Part shown: in pieces, positions 44,296 to 53,858 of the stretch
Layout: each line of letters opens with the position of its first letter
Numbering within the stretch: position 1 is the first letter of the stretch
NCBI GenBank assembly: GCA_963975155.1
Contig: CAXBFG010000007.1
Coordinates: forward strand, 58,003 to 122,002
DNA from: UBA5109 sp963975155
GTDB taxonomy: Bacteria; Pseudomonadota; Gammaproteobacteria; Pseudomonadales; Pseudohongiellaceae
Reading direction: 5' to 3'
DNA: 64,000 bases
The notes under the pieces: model-generated
Databases searched by the model: none
Told to the model about the DNA's origin: nothing
The model's input: the letters and a program-made list of their open reading frames with translations, nothing else
Made by a program: the position numbers and the translations under genes

Positions 44296-45063
44296 TTATA
44301 GTGTGAAATCGATAGAGTAAGAAGCTACAAATTTTACATTATCGTTATCACGGGGTGTCATGCTGGCGTAATCTTCAAAGCCATCATTGTCGTCATCACT
44401 ACCTAAGGTGGTGTTGCTTATCATGAAGCTGAAGCCATCTTTTGCCACGCTTATGTTGTAATCGACATAGCTATCATCCGTAAAACCGTTAAAGGCTTCT
44501 GCGAAATCACCTGCATGTTGACCAATATGGAAACCAATTTCGGTTCCGCTTGCCAGAGGAATGACATAGTCAGCAGAAAGATAGGTTGCCTGAGCAAAAC
44601 CAAAATCCTGGCCAGGGCCTTCATCAGGCTCGGCATTAGCTAGCAGGGAAAGACCAAGACTAAAGTTGCCATAACCGACAGAGCCATAAACTTCACCGAA
44701 GTCAAAACCAGCCTGGCTGTCATAGTTGTAGTATAAGTAACCTACATCGTAGCTTATATCACCGGCTTCGCCGCCGAAGCCAAAATACATGTCATGTTCG
44801 TATGAATAGGCATCATCCGAATCATAGGCCACATTGGCAACCCAGGTACCGGCATAGAAACCACTTTCATGAGCATAATCCAGGCCACCTGATACAACTG
44901 CCTCGTTGATAGTCTGGGTCAGTCCGCGCCAAATGTAATTATTAGCAATCCCAGCATTAGCAGTCACTTCTGCTTGAGACGATACAGAAGCCGCAAGTGC
45001 TGCCAAAGTAATAGCTGAAGTAAGCAATGGCTTTTTAAATGTTTTCAGCAACGATTTATTCAT
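44296..45063 (-). CDS. TorF-family putative porin
   Basis: A 255-residue exported protein with a signal peptide (residues 1 to about 31, ending SSQA) and a beta-barrel-like alternation of aromatic strands. The start of the mature part, VTANAGIANNYIWRGLTQT, is the hallmark of the TIGR02001 (Gcw_chp, TorF) family, and the protein ends in an aromatic residue-rich strand (KFVASYSIDFTL). Outer-membrane porin of unknown substrate. Monocistronic, sharing a terminator with tadA. Confidence 0.85.
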   Translation of the reverse strand: MNKSLLKTFKKPLLTSAITLAALAASVSSQAEVTANAGIANNYIWRGLTQTINEAVVSGGLDYAHESGFYAGTWVANVAYDSDDAYSYEHDMYFGFGGEAGDISYDVGYLYYNYDSQAGFDFGEVYGSVGYGNFSLGLSLLANAEPDEGPGQDFGFAQATYLSADYVIPLASGTEIGFHIGQHAGDFAEAFNGFTDDSYVDYNISVAKDGFSFMISNTTLGSDDDNDGFEDYASMTPRDNDNVKFVASYSIDFTL

Positions 45064-45370
45064 AATTCATTTTCTCCAAGGTTTTAATTGTGTAGCCAGA
45101 TTATTGTTTGCACTGATTCCTTAACTCCTGAGTTTGTAATGGAATATCCACCAAAGCCCTTTCTCATCCTTGTGAATGCAATGTGCTCACGACTGTTACT
45201 TAGCAACACCCGTGCCAACATATATAAAGCTATAAAAAACAATAAGTTAAGATTTGTTATGGAGCTGAGATAGGAATATGGCAGGAGTCAAAGTTAATTT
45301 TTAAACTATTTTGGTGCGAGCGCACTAAGCTGGGGCAGACTATCTTTAGGCGAGCTTGCAGTTTTTCTGG

Positions 45371-45398
45371 AAAAAAAAAGCCCGCTCAAGGAGCGGGC
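45371..45398 (-). terminator. Rho-independent terminator of the sulP unit
   Basis: On the minus strand GCCCGCTC-CTT-GAGCGGGC followed by a run of at least nine Ts. It lies 25 bases after the sulP stop codon. Confidence 0.92.
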
Positions 45399-45423
45399 GA
45401 AGGGGACGTACTTAGTTTGTCTC

Positions 45424-47115
45424 TTAGGCTGCAGAGCTTTGGGTGCTATCCAGACTGCCAGCTTGGCCATTTTTTTGCTGCTTTCTGATTTCCAGGAGAG
45501 CAACTTCCATCGCTTCTTCACGGGTGTCATAGTGATTGCTGTGTGGCAGATGCTCATCAGCTTCTAAGGCATCTAAAACGGAGCGAACCTCATTGCTCAT
45601 TCCACACATATATACGATGCGTCCGGCTGCGATAGCATCCCTGGCAACAGTCTCAATGGCTAAGGCAGAAGAGACATCGAGCCTGGGCACTCTTTCGAAG
45701 TCGAGTATCAAAACCAGCGTGCCTCCAGAGAGTATTGATCGGGCATGGTGACCCAGGTCGGCTGCTGCACCAAAACTCATTGGGCCGCCAAAATCAAATA
45801 CAATCATGCCTGTTCCCACTTCATCGAGAATTTCCAGTTCGCGTGGCGTCGCGTTATGCCTGACTGTGTGGATTGAACGTATACGTTCGATTTGCTCCTT
45901 GGCGACCTGGTGGACAAAGTACAAGGCAGCCATCACCACGCCGGCAGCGACAGCTGTGATCAGGTCTACAAAAACAGTGAGTCCGAAAACCATGATCATG
46001 AGTCCCAGATCCCAGCGAGGGCCGCGATGGGCATTTTTAAGGTAGCTCCAGTCGATGATATCCAGACCGACTTTCACCAGAATGCCGCCCAGAACAGCAT
46101 TTGGTATGGCCGCAGCAAGCGGGCTGAGACCCAGTACGATGGCAAGTAATATCAGAGCGTGAATCATGCCTGATAATTTGGTTTTGCCACCGGTACGAAT
46201 ATTGACAACCGTACGCATGGTGGCGCCGGCTCCAGCTGTACCACCAAAAAGTCCTGCAAAGGAATTGCCGATACCCTGGCCGATCAGTTCACGATTACTG
46301 TCATGTCGGCTACGGGTCATGTTGTCGGCAACCAATGATGTCAGCAGACTGTCGATTGCGCCCAGCAAGGCCAGTACAAAGGCAGCTTCCAACACCAATA
46401 GCATGGCATCACCATTAAATACGGGCAAAGTAAATATAGGCAGGCCACTGGGTACTTGTCCTAAAATAGGAGCATTGCCAATCACCAGACTAAGCAGGGT
46501 TCCTATTATCAAAGCAGCTAATGGCCCAGGAACATATTTACCAAATTGCTTCGGCCATTTCAGTGCTATGGCAAGGGAGATGATGCCCAGGGCCAGAGCC
46601 ATGGGATTGATTGCTGCCATAGCCGTAGGGGCATAAAGCAAGGCGTCCACTGTGCCGGCCGGTGATGGATGTCCGAGTAAGGGGCCAATCTGCAGAATAA
46701 TGATAATGCCGCCGATGCCGCTCATAAAGCCACTGATCACAGGATAGGGAACAAGGCGAATAAATTCACCCAGTCGCAAGGCGCCCATGATGATCTGGAT
46801 TATTCCGGCCAGGAAAATCGCGGTAAAAATCAGCGCGGCTTCGCCCTGCATGCCAGGTATGCTGGCGAGGCTGGCGACCAGGCCTGCCACAACAACAGTC
46901 ATGGGGCCGGTAGGACCGGATATCTGGGCTCCTGTGCCGCCAAACAAGGAGGCAAAAAAACCAACGAAAATTGCACCATATAGACCGGCAATAGGACCCA
47001 GCCCGGAGGCTACGCCCATTGCCAGTGCTAGTGGCAAGGCGACAACACCGGCAGTTAAACCGCCGAATATGTCACCTCGCAGATTAGTGAAATCTAACTT
47101 GAACGTATTTAGCAT
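45424..47115 (-). CDS. SulP family anion transporter with STAS domain
   Basis: A 563-residue protein with 10-14 hydrophobic segments. N-terminal RGDIFGGLTAGVVALPLALAMGVASGLGPIAGLYGAIFVGFFASLFGGTGAQISGPTGPM is the SulP core binding region. A C-terminal STAS domain begins near residue 430 (TGMIVFDFGGPMSFGAA). SulP members carry sulfate or bicarbonate. The beta-carbonic anhydrase gene 51 bases upstream and the divergent LysR gene favour bicarbonate uptake (BicA-like). It has its own terminator. Confidence 0.92.
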   Translation of the reverse strand: MLNTFKLDFTNLRGDIFGGLTAGVVALPLALAMGVASGLGPIAGLYGAIFVGFFASLFGGTGAQISGPTGPMTVVVAGLVASLASIPGMQGEAALIFTAIFLAGIIQIIMGALRLGEFIRLVPYPVISGFMSGIGGIIIILQIGPLLGHPSPAGTVDALLYAPTAMAAINPMALALGIISLAIALKWPKQFGKYVPGPLAALIIGTLLSLVIGNAPILGQVPSGLPIFTLPVFNGDAMLLVLEAAFVLALLGAIDSLLTSLVADNMTRSRHDSNRELIGQGIGNSFAGLFGGTAGAGATMRTVVNIRTGGKTKLSGMIHALILLAIVLGLSPLAAAIPNAVLGGILVKVGLDIIDWSYLKNAHRGPRWDLGLMIMVFGLTVFVDLITAVAAGVVMAALYFVHQVAKEQIERIRSIHTVRHNATPRELEILDEVGTGMIVFDFGGPMSFGAAADLGHHARSILSGGTLVLILDFERVPRLDVSSALAIETVARDAIAAGRIVYMCGMSNEVRSVLDALEADEHLPHSNHYDTREEAMEVALLEIRKQQKNGQAGSLDSTQSSAA

Positions 47116-47166
47116 ATAGGTCCCTTGTTACTACTATTAGAATAAAATTCAAAAAAATTAACTGAG

Positions 47167-47826
47167 CTATTGGTTAACCGCTTTTTTGTGGCTGTGAATG
47201 ATCTCGTAATACTTTTCTTCCATCGCTACGAAAGCATGTTTCTCTTCGTCATAACAACGCACTGTACCTTCCGCAATGTCATATACCCAGCCATGAATTT
47301 CCACTGCACCGCTGGCAAGCTTGGCTGCAACGGCGGGGTGGGTTTCCAGGTGGGTCATCTGCAGGATGACATTCTGTTCGGTAACTTCATTCAGGTGTTT
47401 ATCACACAGTTCCCCATGGCGTTCCTTCACTACAGCCGTGGCTGCCCGTGTGTGTGAAAGCCAGCTTGCAACACTGGGCAAAGCCCCCAGTGATTCCGGG
47501 TTCATGGCACCTTTCATGGCGCCGCAGTCGGTGTGCCCGCAAACGATAATGTGCTCTATACCCAGTGCAGCAACACCAAACTCAATTGAGGCTGTCATGC
47601 CACCAGCGACTTCCCCGAAAGGAGGCACTATGTTGCCGGCATTTCTGCAGATAAACAGATCACCCGGTTCAGAATGTGTAATCAGATTAGGGTCGATTCT
47701 GGAATCAGCACAGGTAATCAGCAGTACTTCCGGGGACTGTCCATTCGCCAGCGTTGCAAAAAGTTCCTTACGCTGATCGTAACTTTGGTTCTTGAAATCG
47801 GTTAGACCCGAAATAATCTTTTTCAT
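47167..47826 (-). CDS. Beta-class carbonic anhydrase
   Basis: A 219-residue zinc enzyme hydrating CO2. The zinc ligands are in CADSRIDPN and HTDCGAM (Cys, then His and Cys); the Asp-Arg dyad sits in the first block. Further family blocks are RNAGNIVPP and SIEFGVAALGIEHIIVCGH. No signal peptide, so it is cytoplasmic. AGGAG precedes its ATG. It sits directly upstream of sulP in the same unit. Confidence 0.95.
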   Translation of the reverse strand: MKKIISGLTDFKNQSYDQRKELFATLANGQSPEVLLITCADSRIDPNLITHSEPGDLFICRNAGNIVPPFGEVAGGMTASIEFGVAALGIEHIIVCGHTDCGAMKGAMNPESLGALPSVASWLSHTRAATAVVKERHGELCDKHLNEVTEQNVILQMTHLETHPAVAAKLASGAVEIHGWVYDIAEGTVRCYDEEKHAFVAMEEKYYEIIHSHKKAVNQ

Positions 47827-47953
47827 AAATGTGCTCCTGTCCGTAACTCAATATGTTGTTGTATTTTCTACAGGACGAAATATAGTGATTATTAATTAAA
47901 GAATAAATATAATTGGTGATAGGAATAACCTTTATAGAGGGTATAGTCACAGC
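47827..47953. promoter_or_regulatory. Divergent control region between carbonic anhydrase and LysR genes
   Basis: A 127-base AT-rich spacer between divergent genes, where LysR regulators usually bind. It contains two GTGAT direct repeats around ATTAATTAAAGAATAAATATA. No exact T-N11-A site can be asserted. Confidence 0.4.
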
Positions 47954-48886
47954 ATGCCAGGTAAAAATATCACTTTAAAACAACTGCGTTATTACTCGGT
48001 CACTGCCCGCTATAACAGTCTGCGCCAGGCTGCACGCGAGCTGAGGATTTCGCAGCCTTCATTAAGTGCGCAACTCAGTGGCCTGGAAGAAAACCTGGGT
48101 GTTGAGTTGTTTGAGCGAAATCGTAACGGGATTTTTCTCACCCCAATGGGGCGGGAATTGTTGCATGAAACGCAAACGGCCATTCAGGCAGTCAATGCCA
48201 TCGCTGAATCGGCAAATTTCGCCGTTAAGGGGCCGACAGGAACTTTCCGCCTGGGTGTCACGCCTTCGATTGGCCCCTATGCTTTACCCTGGATACTTCC
48301 AACCGTCCACAAACAATATAAACAGATTAAGCTCTTTGTACGGGAAGAAGTTTATACCGATTTAGCCAGGGGCTTGATTGACGGCAAATTTGACCTGATT
48401 TTTACGACCTTGCCGCTGGAAGACCCGTCAATTACAGTGATGCCCCTGGTCAGAGAACCCATTTATCTGGTGACCAGTCAGGAGCACCGCTTAAACAGAA
48501 AAAAATCTATAAAAGGTGCTGACCTGGAAGGTGAAGACGTTCTGGCCCTTGAAGAACACCACCAGTTTTATAAGCAGGTCGAGGATTTATGTAAGCGTTT
48601 TAATGCGAATATACTTCGGGATTACGAAGGCACCAGTCTGGATGCCATACGGCAGATGGTCTATATGGAAATGGGGATCGCTTTTCTGCCGGCACTCTAT
48701 ATCCGTTCTGAAATCAAGACAAGAGATAGATTACAAACCTACTTGATAGCGGATGAGTCTATTTATCGTACCCATGCACTGGCCTGGCGTAACACCTCTC
48801 CCATGCGCGGCTTTTACCGAGAGCTAGGCGCGACCTTTCAAAAATTACTCAAACGACATTTTTATATGGATGTAACCTTGCTGTAG
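47954..48886 (+). CDS. LysR-family transcriptional regulator
   Basis: A 310-residue LysR protein. The winged helix is at residues 6-65 (LKQLRYYSVTARYNSLRQAARELRISQPSLSAQLSGLEENLGVELFERNRNG) and a two-lobe effector domain follows (TGTFRLGVTPSIGPY...). Divergent from the carbonic anhydrase-sulP unit, so it probably controls it, possibly in response to CO2 or a metabolite. The OxyR redox cysteine pair is not visible, so a peroxide sensor is unlikely. Confidence 0.9.
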   Translation: MPGKNITLKQLRYYSVTARYNSLRQAARELRISQPSLSAQLSGLEENLGVELFERNRNGIFLTPMGRELLHETQTAIQAVNAIAESANFAVKGPTGTFRLGVTPSIGPYALPWILPTVHKQYKQIKLFVREEVYTDLARGLIDGKFDLIFTTLPLEDPSITVMPLVREPIYLVTSQEHRLNRKKSIKGADLEGEDVLALEEHHQFYKQVEDLCKRFNANILRDYEGTSLDAIRQMVYMEMGIAFLPALYIRSEIKTRDRLQTYLIADESIYRTHALAWRNTSPMRGFYRELGATFQKLLKRHFYMDVTLL

Positions 48887-49016
48887 TTTTATAGCGGGTT
48901 TTAGCCGATGTATCGCCTGTCCAGAGGGATTTTACGCTATAAAAAAACCACGACTTAAAGTACAATTGCAGTCTTTCCTCTAGCAGTTCGTCAAAGACTA
49001 AAGGTTCGATGTAGTG

Positions 49017-52000
49017 ATGTTAAGCTTGCATGGTGCACCAGCCCTCTCTTTGTTCAGCAGGCAAAAACTTCTTAAGAACATTCAATTAAAGCTTCCTGAT
49101 ATCAGCGCGATTGATAGCCGCTTCGTACACTTTATTAATCTTGGGGCTCCCCTGGATAAAACCGAAAAAACCTTGCTTGATCGACTTCTGAAATATGGTC
49201 CGCAGGCAGAACCTGAGTTAGCGGGTGGCAAAGGCAATACCTTTCTGGTCACGACCCGACTGGGTACTATTTCTCCCTGGTCTTCAAAAGCGACCGACAT
49301 CGCGCATAACTGCGGCTTGAGTAAAGTGTTGAGAATCGAGCGCGGGGTCTTGTTTACCATTAGCAGTGAAAAAAGTGCAAAGGATATTGACGAGTCCCTG
49401 CTGTTGCCTTTTTTGCATGATCGGATGACGCAGATGGTTTTGCGCAGTGAAGACGAAGCTCAGAGTCTGTTTAAGTCAGCAGAGCCAAAGCCGATGCAGC
49501 TGGTAGATATACTTGCCGGTGGCAGGCAGGCCCTGGTGGAAGCAAACCAGACACTGGGTCTGGCGCTGGCTGAGGATGAAATCGATTATCTTGTCGAGAG
49601 TTTTACTGCGCTGGGGCGCAATCCCAACGACATTGAATTAATGATGTTTGCCCAGGCCAATTCCGAGCATTGTCGGCACAAGATTTTTAACGCTTCCTGG
49701 ACCCTGGATGGCAAGCAGCAGGATAAATCGCTGTTTGCGATGATTCGCAATACCTATGAATGCAACAGTGATGGCGTGCTTTCAGCCTATAAAGACAATG
49801 CCTCAGTGATGCAGGGCATGACTGCCGGGCGCTTCTTTCCCGATGCACAAAGCCGTAGCTATAACTATCATCAGGAACCCATCCATATACTCACCAAGGT
49901 AGAGACCCATAACCACCCGACGGCCATTGCACCATTCCCCGGGGCCGCCACCGGTTCAGGCGGTGAAATTCGGGATGAGGGTGCAACCGGTGTGGGCTCC
50001 AAGCCGAAAGCGGGTTTGAGCGGATTTTCTGTTTCAAATCTAAAAATTCCCGGCTATGTACAGCCCTGGGAATCCGATAACGGCAAGCCAGGGCATATCG
50101 CCTCGGCACTGGACATCATGATTGAAGGTCCACTCGGTGGCGCTGCCTTCAATAATGAATATGGCCGCCCCAATCTTTGCGGTTACTTTCGTACTTTCGA
50201 ACACCTTATGCCGCAATCGGTATTAAAAGATCAAAAAGATATTCGTGGTTACCACAAACCCATTATGTTGGCGGGCGGGCTCGGCAATATCCGTGAACAG
50301 CATGTGCAGAAGAAAGACATTCCGGTCGGAGCCAAACTGGTCGTACTGGGTGGCCCTGCAATGCTGATCGGTCTGGGTGGGGGTGCTGCCTCATCGATGG
50401 CGGCAGGAACCAGTCATGAAGATCTGGATTTTGCATCGGTACAACGGGATAACGCCGAAATGGAGCGCCGTTGTCAGGAAGTGATCGACCAATGCTGGGC
50501 GCAGGGAGAAAGCAACCCGATCCGTTTTATTCATGATGTCGGTGCAGGTGGTTTATCCAATGCGCTGCCGGAACTGGTCAAGGATGGCGAGCGCGGCGGA
50601 AGTTTCAGTTTGCGTGATATCCCTAACGCAGAACAGCAACTGTCACCGATGGAGATCTGGTGTAACGAAGCCCAGGAACGCTACGTGATGGCCGTCGCCG
50701 CAGCCGACCTGACTCGCTTTGCAGCAATCTGTGAACGTGAGCGCTGTCCTTTTGCCGTCGTCGGAGAAGCAAGGGAAGAGCTGCATTTATCCTTACAGGA
50801 CAGCCACTTTTCCAATCAGCCGATTGATCTGCCGATGTCGGTGCTGTTTGGCAAGCCGCCGAAAATGCACAGGAATGCCGAGAGTCTTAAATCTGACTTC
50901 AAGCGCCTCGACAGAACAGAAATGACCCTGGAGGATGCAGCCGAACGCGTCCTGCAATTACCAAGCGTGGGCAGTAAGAGTTTTCTGATCACCATAGGAG
51001 ACCGCTCGATTACCGGCATGGTGGCGCGCGAACAAATGGTAGGTCCCTGGCAGGTGCCGGTAGCCGATGCTGCTGTTACCGCGATGTCCTATGACTCTGA
51101 TTTTGGTGAAGCCATGGCAGTGGGGGAACGCACGCCATCGGCACTGATTAACGCGCCGGCAGCCGGTCGTATGGCGGTTGCCGAAGCCATAACCAATATA
51201 GCTTGTGCGCGCATAGCCAAATTGAGCGACATCAGATTATCGGCTAACTGGATGGCGGCAGCCGGTTTCCCGGGCGAAGATGCCAATCTTTATTCGACAG
51301 TGCAGGCAGTCGGCATGGAGTTATGCCCTGAACTGGGTATTACTATTCCGGTAGGCAAGGATTCCATGTCCATGCGCACCGTCTGGAAGGATGACCAAAG
51401 CCAGCAGGATATCAGTGTGACGGCACCGCTTTCGCTGATTATTTCCGCCTTTGCCCCGGTGCAGGATATCCGCAGGACATTGACGCCGCAGTTGCATACC
51501 GACCGAGAAGCCCGTTTGCTGATGATCGACCTGGGTCTGGGTTCCAGTCGACTCGGTGGTTCTGCCCTGGCACAGGTTTATGGTCAGTTGGGTTACCGGG
51601 TTCCCGATCTGCACTCGGCTTCAGACCTGAAGGCCTTCTTTGGCTTTATACAGGATGCCATGCAAGAGGATCTCCTGCTGGCTTACCATGACCGTTCTGA
51701 CGGGGGGCTTTTCGTTACCCTGATGGAAATGGCCTTTGCCGGCCATTGCGGACTTTCCATCCATCTGGCTGGCATAAGCAGTGAAGACAGTATTCTGGAC
51801 AGCCTGTTCTGTGAAGAGCTGGGTGCTGTGATTCAGGTAGAGACAGCGAAGATGTCGCAGTTAAAGGAGCTTGCTGAAGACTATGGTCTTGGTGATATCT
51901 GTGTCGAACTGGGCGAAGCCGTGGCGGGTGATGACATACATTTTTTCTATGAGGCCAAAGAGGTTCTGCAGGGCAAGCGTTCAGAATATCAACGTCTGTG

Positions 52001-52934
52001 GGCCAGGACTTCTTATGAAATACAGAGCCTGCGTGATAACAGTGCTTGTGCCAGACAGGAATATGACCGCATCCTTGAACAGGACGATCCGGGTTTGTCT
52101 GCGAGTCTCAGTTTCGATATCAATGAAGATATTTCAGCACCCTATATTAATCATCAACCCAGACCGCGTATTGCAATTTTGCGGGAGCAGGGGGTCAACG
52201 GGCAACTGGAAATGGCGGCGGCTTTTGATCGTGCCGGCTTCGATAGCATTGATGTGCATATGAGCGACATTATCAGCGGGGACCTCAGCCTGGAGCAGTT
52301 TAATGCCCTGGTTGCCTGTGGTGGTTTCTCTTATGGCGACGTATTAGGCGCCGGAGAGGGCTGGGCAAAATCCATACTGTTTAATGATAGGGCCCGTCAG
52401 GAATTCGAAAGCTTCTTCAGGCGCGAGACCACACTTGCTTTTGGTGTTTGTAATGGCTGTCAGATGATGTCCAACCTGCATGAACTGATTCCCGGTACCA
52501 GTCACTGGCCGCACTTTGTTAGAAATGAATCGGAACAATTTGAAGGCAGAACCGCGCTGGTCAAAATCAATTCCGGCCCATCGGTATTTCTACAGGGCAT
52601 GGCAGGTTCGGTTTTCCCCATTGCCATTGCGCATGGAGAAGGCAGGGCCGAATTCAGCGACAAAGCAGCCGAACAGGCGGCACTCAAGGCGGGCTGCATC
52701 GGCATGCAATATGTCGATAATTACGGCAGACATACCCAGGCCTACCCGGCCAACCCAAATGGTTCGCCACATGGTATCGCCGGACTCTGTAACGAAGATG
52801 GCCGCTTCACCATTATGATGCCGCACCCGGAAAGAGTGTTTCGTGCGGTCACCAATTCCTGGCGACCGGAAGACTGGCAGGAATATGGCCCTACCATGCG
52901 CATGTTCAGAAATGCCCGCCACTGGCTGAGCTGA
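49017..52934 (+). CDS. purL: Phosphoribosylformylglycinamidine synthase
   Basis: A 1305-residue single-chain FGAM synthase, step 4 of purine synthesis. The N-terminal domain is followed by FAQANSEHCRHKIFN and VETHNHPTAIAPFPGAATGSGGEIRDEGATGVG in the synthetase core. The C-terminal amidotransferase has the catalytic cysteine in FGVCNGCQMMSNL and MMPHPERVFR. GTG at 49014 precedes the ATG at 49017; the latter is preferred. It is the long gammaproteobacterial type, with no purS or purQ. A repeat-rich 570-base gap follows. Confidence 0.97.
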   Translation: MLSLHGAPALSLFSRQKLLKNIQLKLPDISAIDSRFVHFINLGAPLDKTEKTLLDRLLKYGPQAEPELAGGKGNTFLVTTRLGTISPWSSKATDIAHNCGLSKVLRIERGVLFTISSEKSAKDIDESLLLPFLHDRMTQMVLRSEDEAQSLFKSAEPKPMQLVDILAGGRQALVEANQTLGLALAEDEIDYLVESFTALGRNPNDIELMMFAQANSEHCRHKIFNASWTLDGKQQDKSLFAMIRNTYECNSDGVLSAYKDNASVMQGMTAGRFFPDAQSRSYNYHQEPIHILTKVETHNHPTAIAPFPGAATGSGGEIRDEGATGVGSKPKAGLSGFSVSNLKIPGYVQPWESDNGKPGHIASALDIMIEGPLGGAAFNNEYGRPNLCGYFRTFEHLMPQSVLKDQKDIRGYHKPIMLAGGLGNIREQHVQKKDIPVGAKLVVLGGPAMLIGLGGGAASSMAAGTSHEDLDFASVQRDNAEMERRCQEVIDQCWAQGESNPIRFIHDVGAGGLSNALPELVKDGERGGSFSLRDIPNAEQQLSPMEIWCNEAQERYVMAVAAADLTRFAAICERERCPFAVVGEAREELHLSLQDSHFSNQPIDLPMSVLFGKPPKMHRNAESLKSDFKRLDRTEMTLEDAAERVLQLPSVGSKSFLITIGDRSITGMVAREQMVGPWQVPVADAAVTAMSYDSDFGEAMAVGERTPSALINAPAAGRMAVAEAITNIACARIAKLSDIRLSANWMAAAGFPGEDANLYSTVQAVGMELCPELGITIPVGKDSMSMRTVWKDDQSQQDISVTAPLSLIISAFAPVQDIRRTLTPQLHTDREARLLMIDLGLGSSRLGGSALAQVYGQLGYRVPDLHSASDLKAFFGFIQDAMQEDLLLAYHDRSDGGLFVTLMEMAFAGHCGLSIHLAGISSEDSILDSLFCEELGAVIQVETAKMSQLKELAEDYGLGDICVELGEAVAGDDIHFFYEAKEVLQGKRSEYQRLWARTSYEIQSLRDNSACARQEYDRILEQDDPGLSASLSFDINEDISAPYINHQPRPRIAILREQGVNGQLEMAAAFDRAGFDSIDVHMSDIISGDLSLEQFNALVACGGFSYGDVLGAGEGWAKSILFNDRARQEFESFFRRETTLAFGVCNGCQMMSNLHELIPGTSHWPHFVRNESEQFEGRTALVKINSGPSVFLQGMAGSVFPIAIAHGEGRAEFSDKAAEQAALKAGCIGMQYVDNYGRHTQAYPANPNGSPHGIAGLCNEDGRFTIMMPHPERVFRAVTNSWRPEDWQEYGPTMRMFRNARHWLS

Positions 52935-53025
52935 TTCTTCGTTTTACCAATCCACAACTCAAATTAATCCGCAGTTAAACATTAAATGTGGCTGCTTGTT
53001 TATTGGCTTGTCTGTGATTTATAGC

Positions 53026-53332
53026 TAGTGCGTCATTTTTAAAAGATTTCCGCTTTTGTGCAGTCATGATGGCAAGATACCCTTTCGCCGACACGCCAAA
53101 AAGCGTACCTCCCTGTACAGGCTCGGCTGACGACATCTGACCGCCAGGGATGGCGGGAATGCCGAAATTGCAGGAGCGAATTTCTGCCCTGTCGTCAGAC
53201 GGTCGCCGACCGGGTATCTTGCCATCACGCCTGTACATTTAAGATCGTTGAAAATACAGACAGAAAAGCTCAGAGAATTAGCAAAGTGGAAGTGCTGGCT
53301 TCTAAAACACAAGGAATTTCAAAATGACGACT
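53026..53332. repeat. Composite TAGTGC-ended element (family 1), copy with nested insertion
   Basis: Left end TAGTGCGTCATTTTTAAA, right end GGAATTTCAAAATGACGACT, inverted but imperfect. The core has a perfect stem GATGGCAAGATACCC (53068-53082)/GGGTATCTTGCCATC (53212-53226). In the tip hairpin CTGACGACATC...CTGTCGTCAG, an insert of about 50 bases replaces the short loop seen in other copies and itself forms CCGCCA-GGGA-TGGCGG and GAAATT...AATTTC hairpins. Confidence 0.8.
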
Positions 53333-53397
53333 GTCGATTGACATATTTATTTGTGTTTTAAACCACTTGGTAACAAAATGGAGCAGATTTTAGGAAA

Positions 53398-53472
53398 GAT
53401 AAACGGGCATGCACAGTTATCAGATAAACGGGCATGCACAGTTATCAGATAAACAGGCATGCACAGTAATAA
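53398..53472 (+). repeat. 25-bp tandem repeat, three copies
   Basis: Units at 53398-53422, 53423-53447 and 53448-53472. The first two are identical (GATAAACGGGCATGCACAGT then TATCA); the third has a few substitutions. Each holds the GCATGC palindrome. They end 32 bases before the first cassette-like gene. Confidence 0.92.
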
Positions 53473-53504
53473 GCTGTTATGTTGCTTGAAACTATTGATC
53501 CAAA

Positions 53505-53858
53505 ATGAAACCGATAGAAGAGCTAAAAAAACCAAAAGTCGATTATTTGTTTTATAAATGGGAAATAATATTTCTTATTGTAGCCATCCTAATTCCTATT
53601 CTTTCTTGGTTTATTTGGAAAAGTGGAGATATGGTTTCTAGAAGTGGTAGCCTCATTGTATTTTTCTCCTTATTGTCTGAATTCAAGCTTTTGCATAAGG
53701 CAAATGTGAAACATATTCGGAATGCTCAACGAGTATTACAAAATTCTGAACCACTTAATTTTTCTGATCCAGCAATGCATGTAACTATAGCGTCATTATT
53801 TATTGCGTTAATTGGCACATTTATTTGGGGATACGGTGATATATTTATCGCAACATAA
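53505..53858 (+). CDS. Cassette-like hypothetical membrane protein
   Basis: A 117-residue protein with three hydrophobic helices (about residues 23-40, 47-59 and 92-112), ending IALIGTFIWGYGDIFIAT. I do not recognise a family. The gene is visibly AT-rich, lacks a Shine-Dalgarno sequence, and its TAA stop lies within the left box of an attC-like site, the usual arrangement in integron gene cassettes. A GTTATGT at 53476-53482 could mark the left cassette border but departs from the consensus by one base. Confidence 0.65.
   Translation: MKPIEELKKPKVDYLFYKWEIIFLIVAILIPILSWFIWKSGDMVSRSGSLIVFFSLLSEFKLLHKANVKHIRNAQRVLQNSEPLNFSDPAMHVTIASLFIALIGTFIWGYGDIFIAT

Noticed and set aside
45806..47119. Several plus-strand frames opposite the SulP gene
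   Set aside because: Alanine/proline-rich shadows of the conserved transporter on the other strand.
47954..48886. OxyR identity for the LysR gene
   Set aside because: The redox-active cysteine pair is not seen, and the context is carbonic anhydrase/SulP.
53398..53472. Short CRISPR
   Set aside because: Units are directly contiguous without spacers and no cas genes are near.
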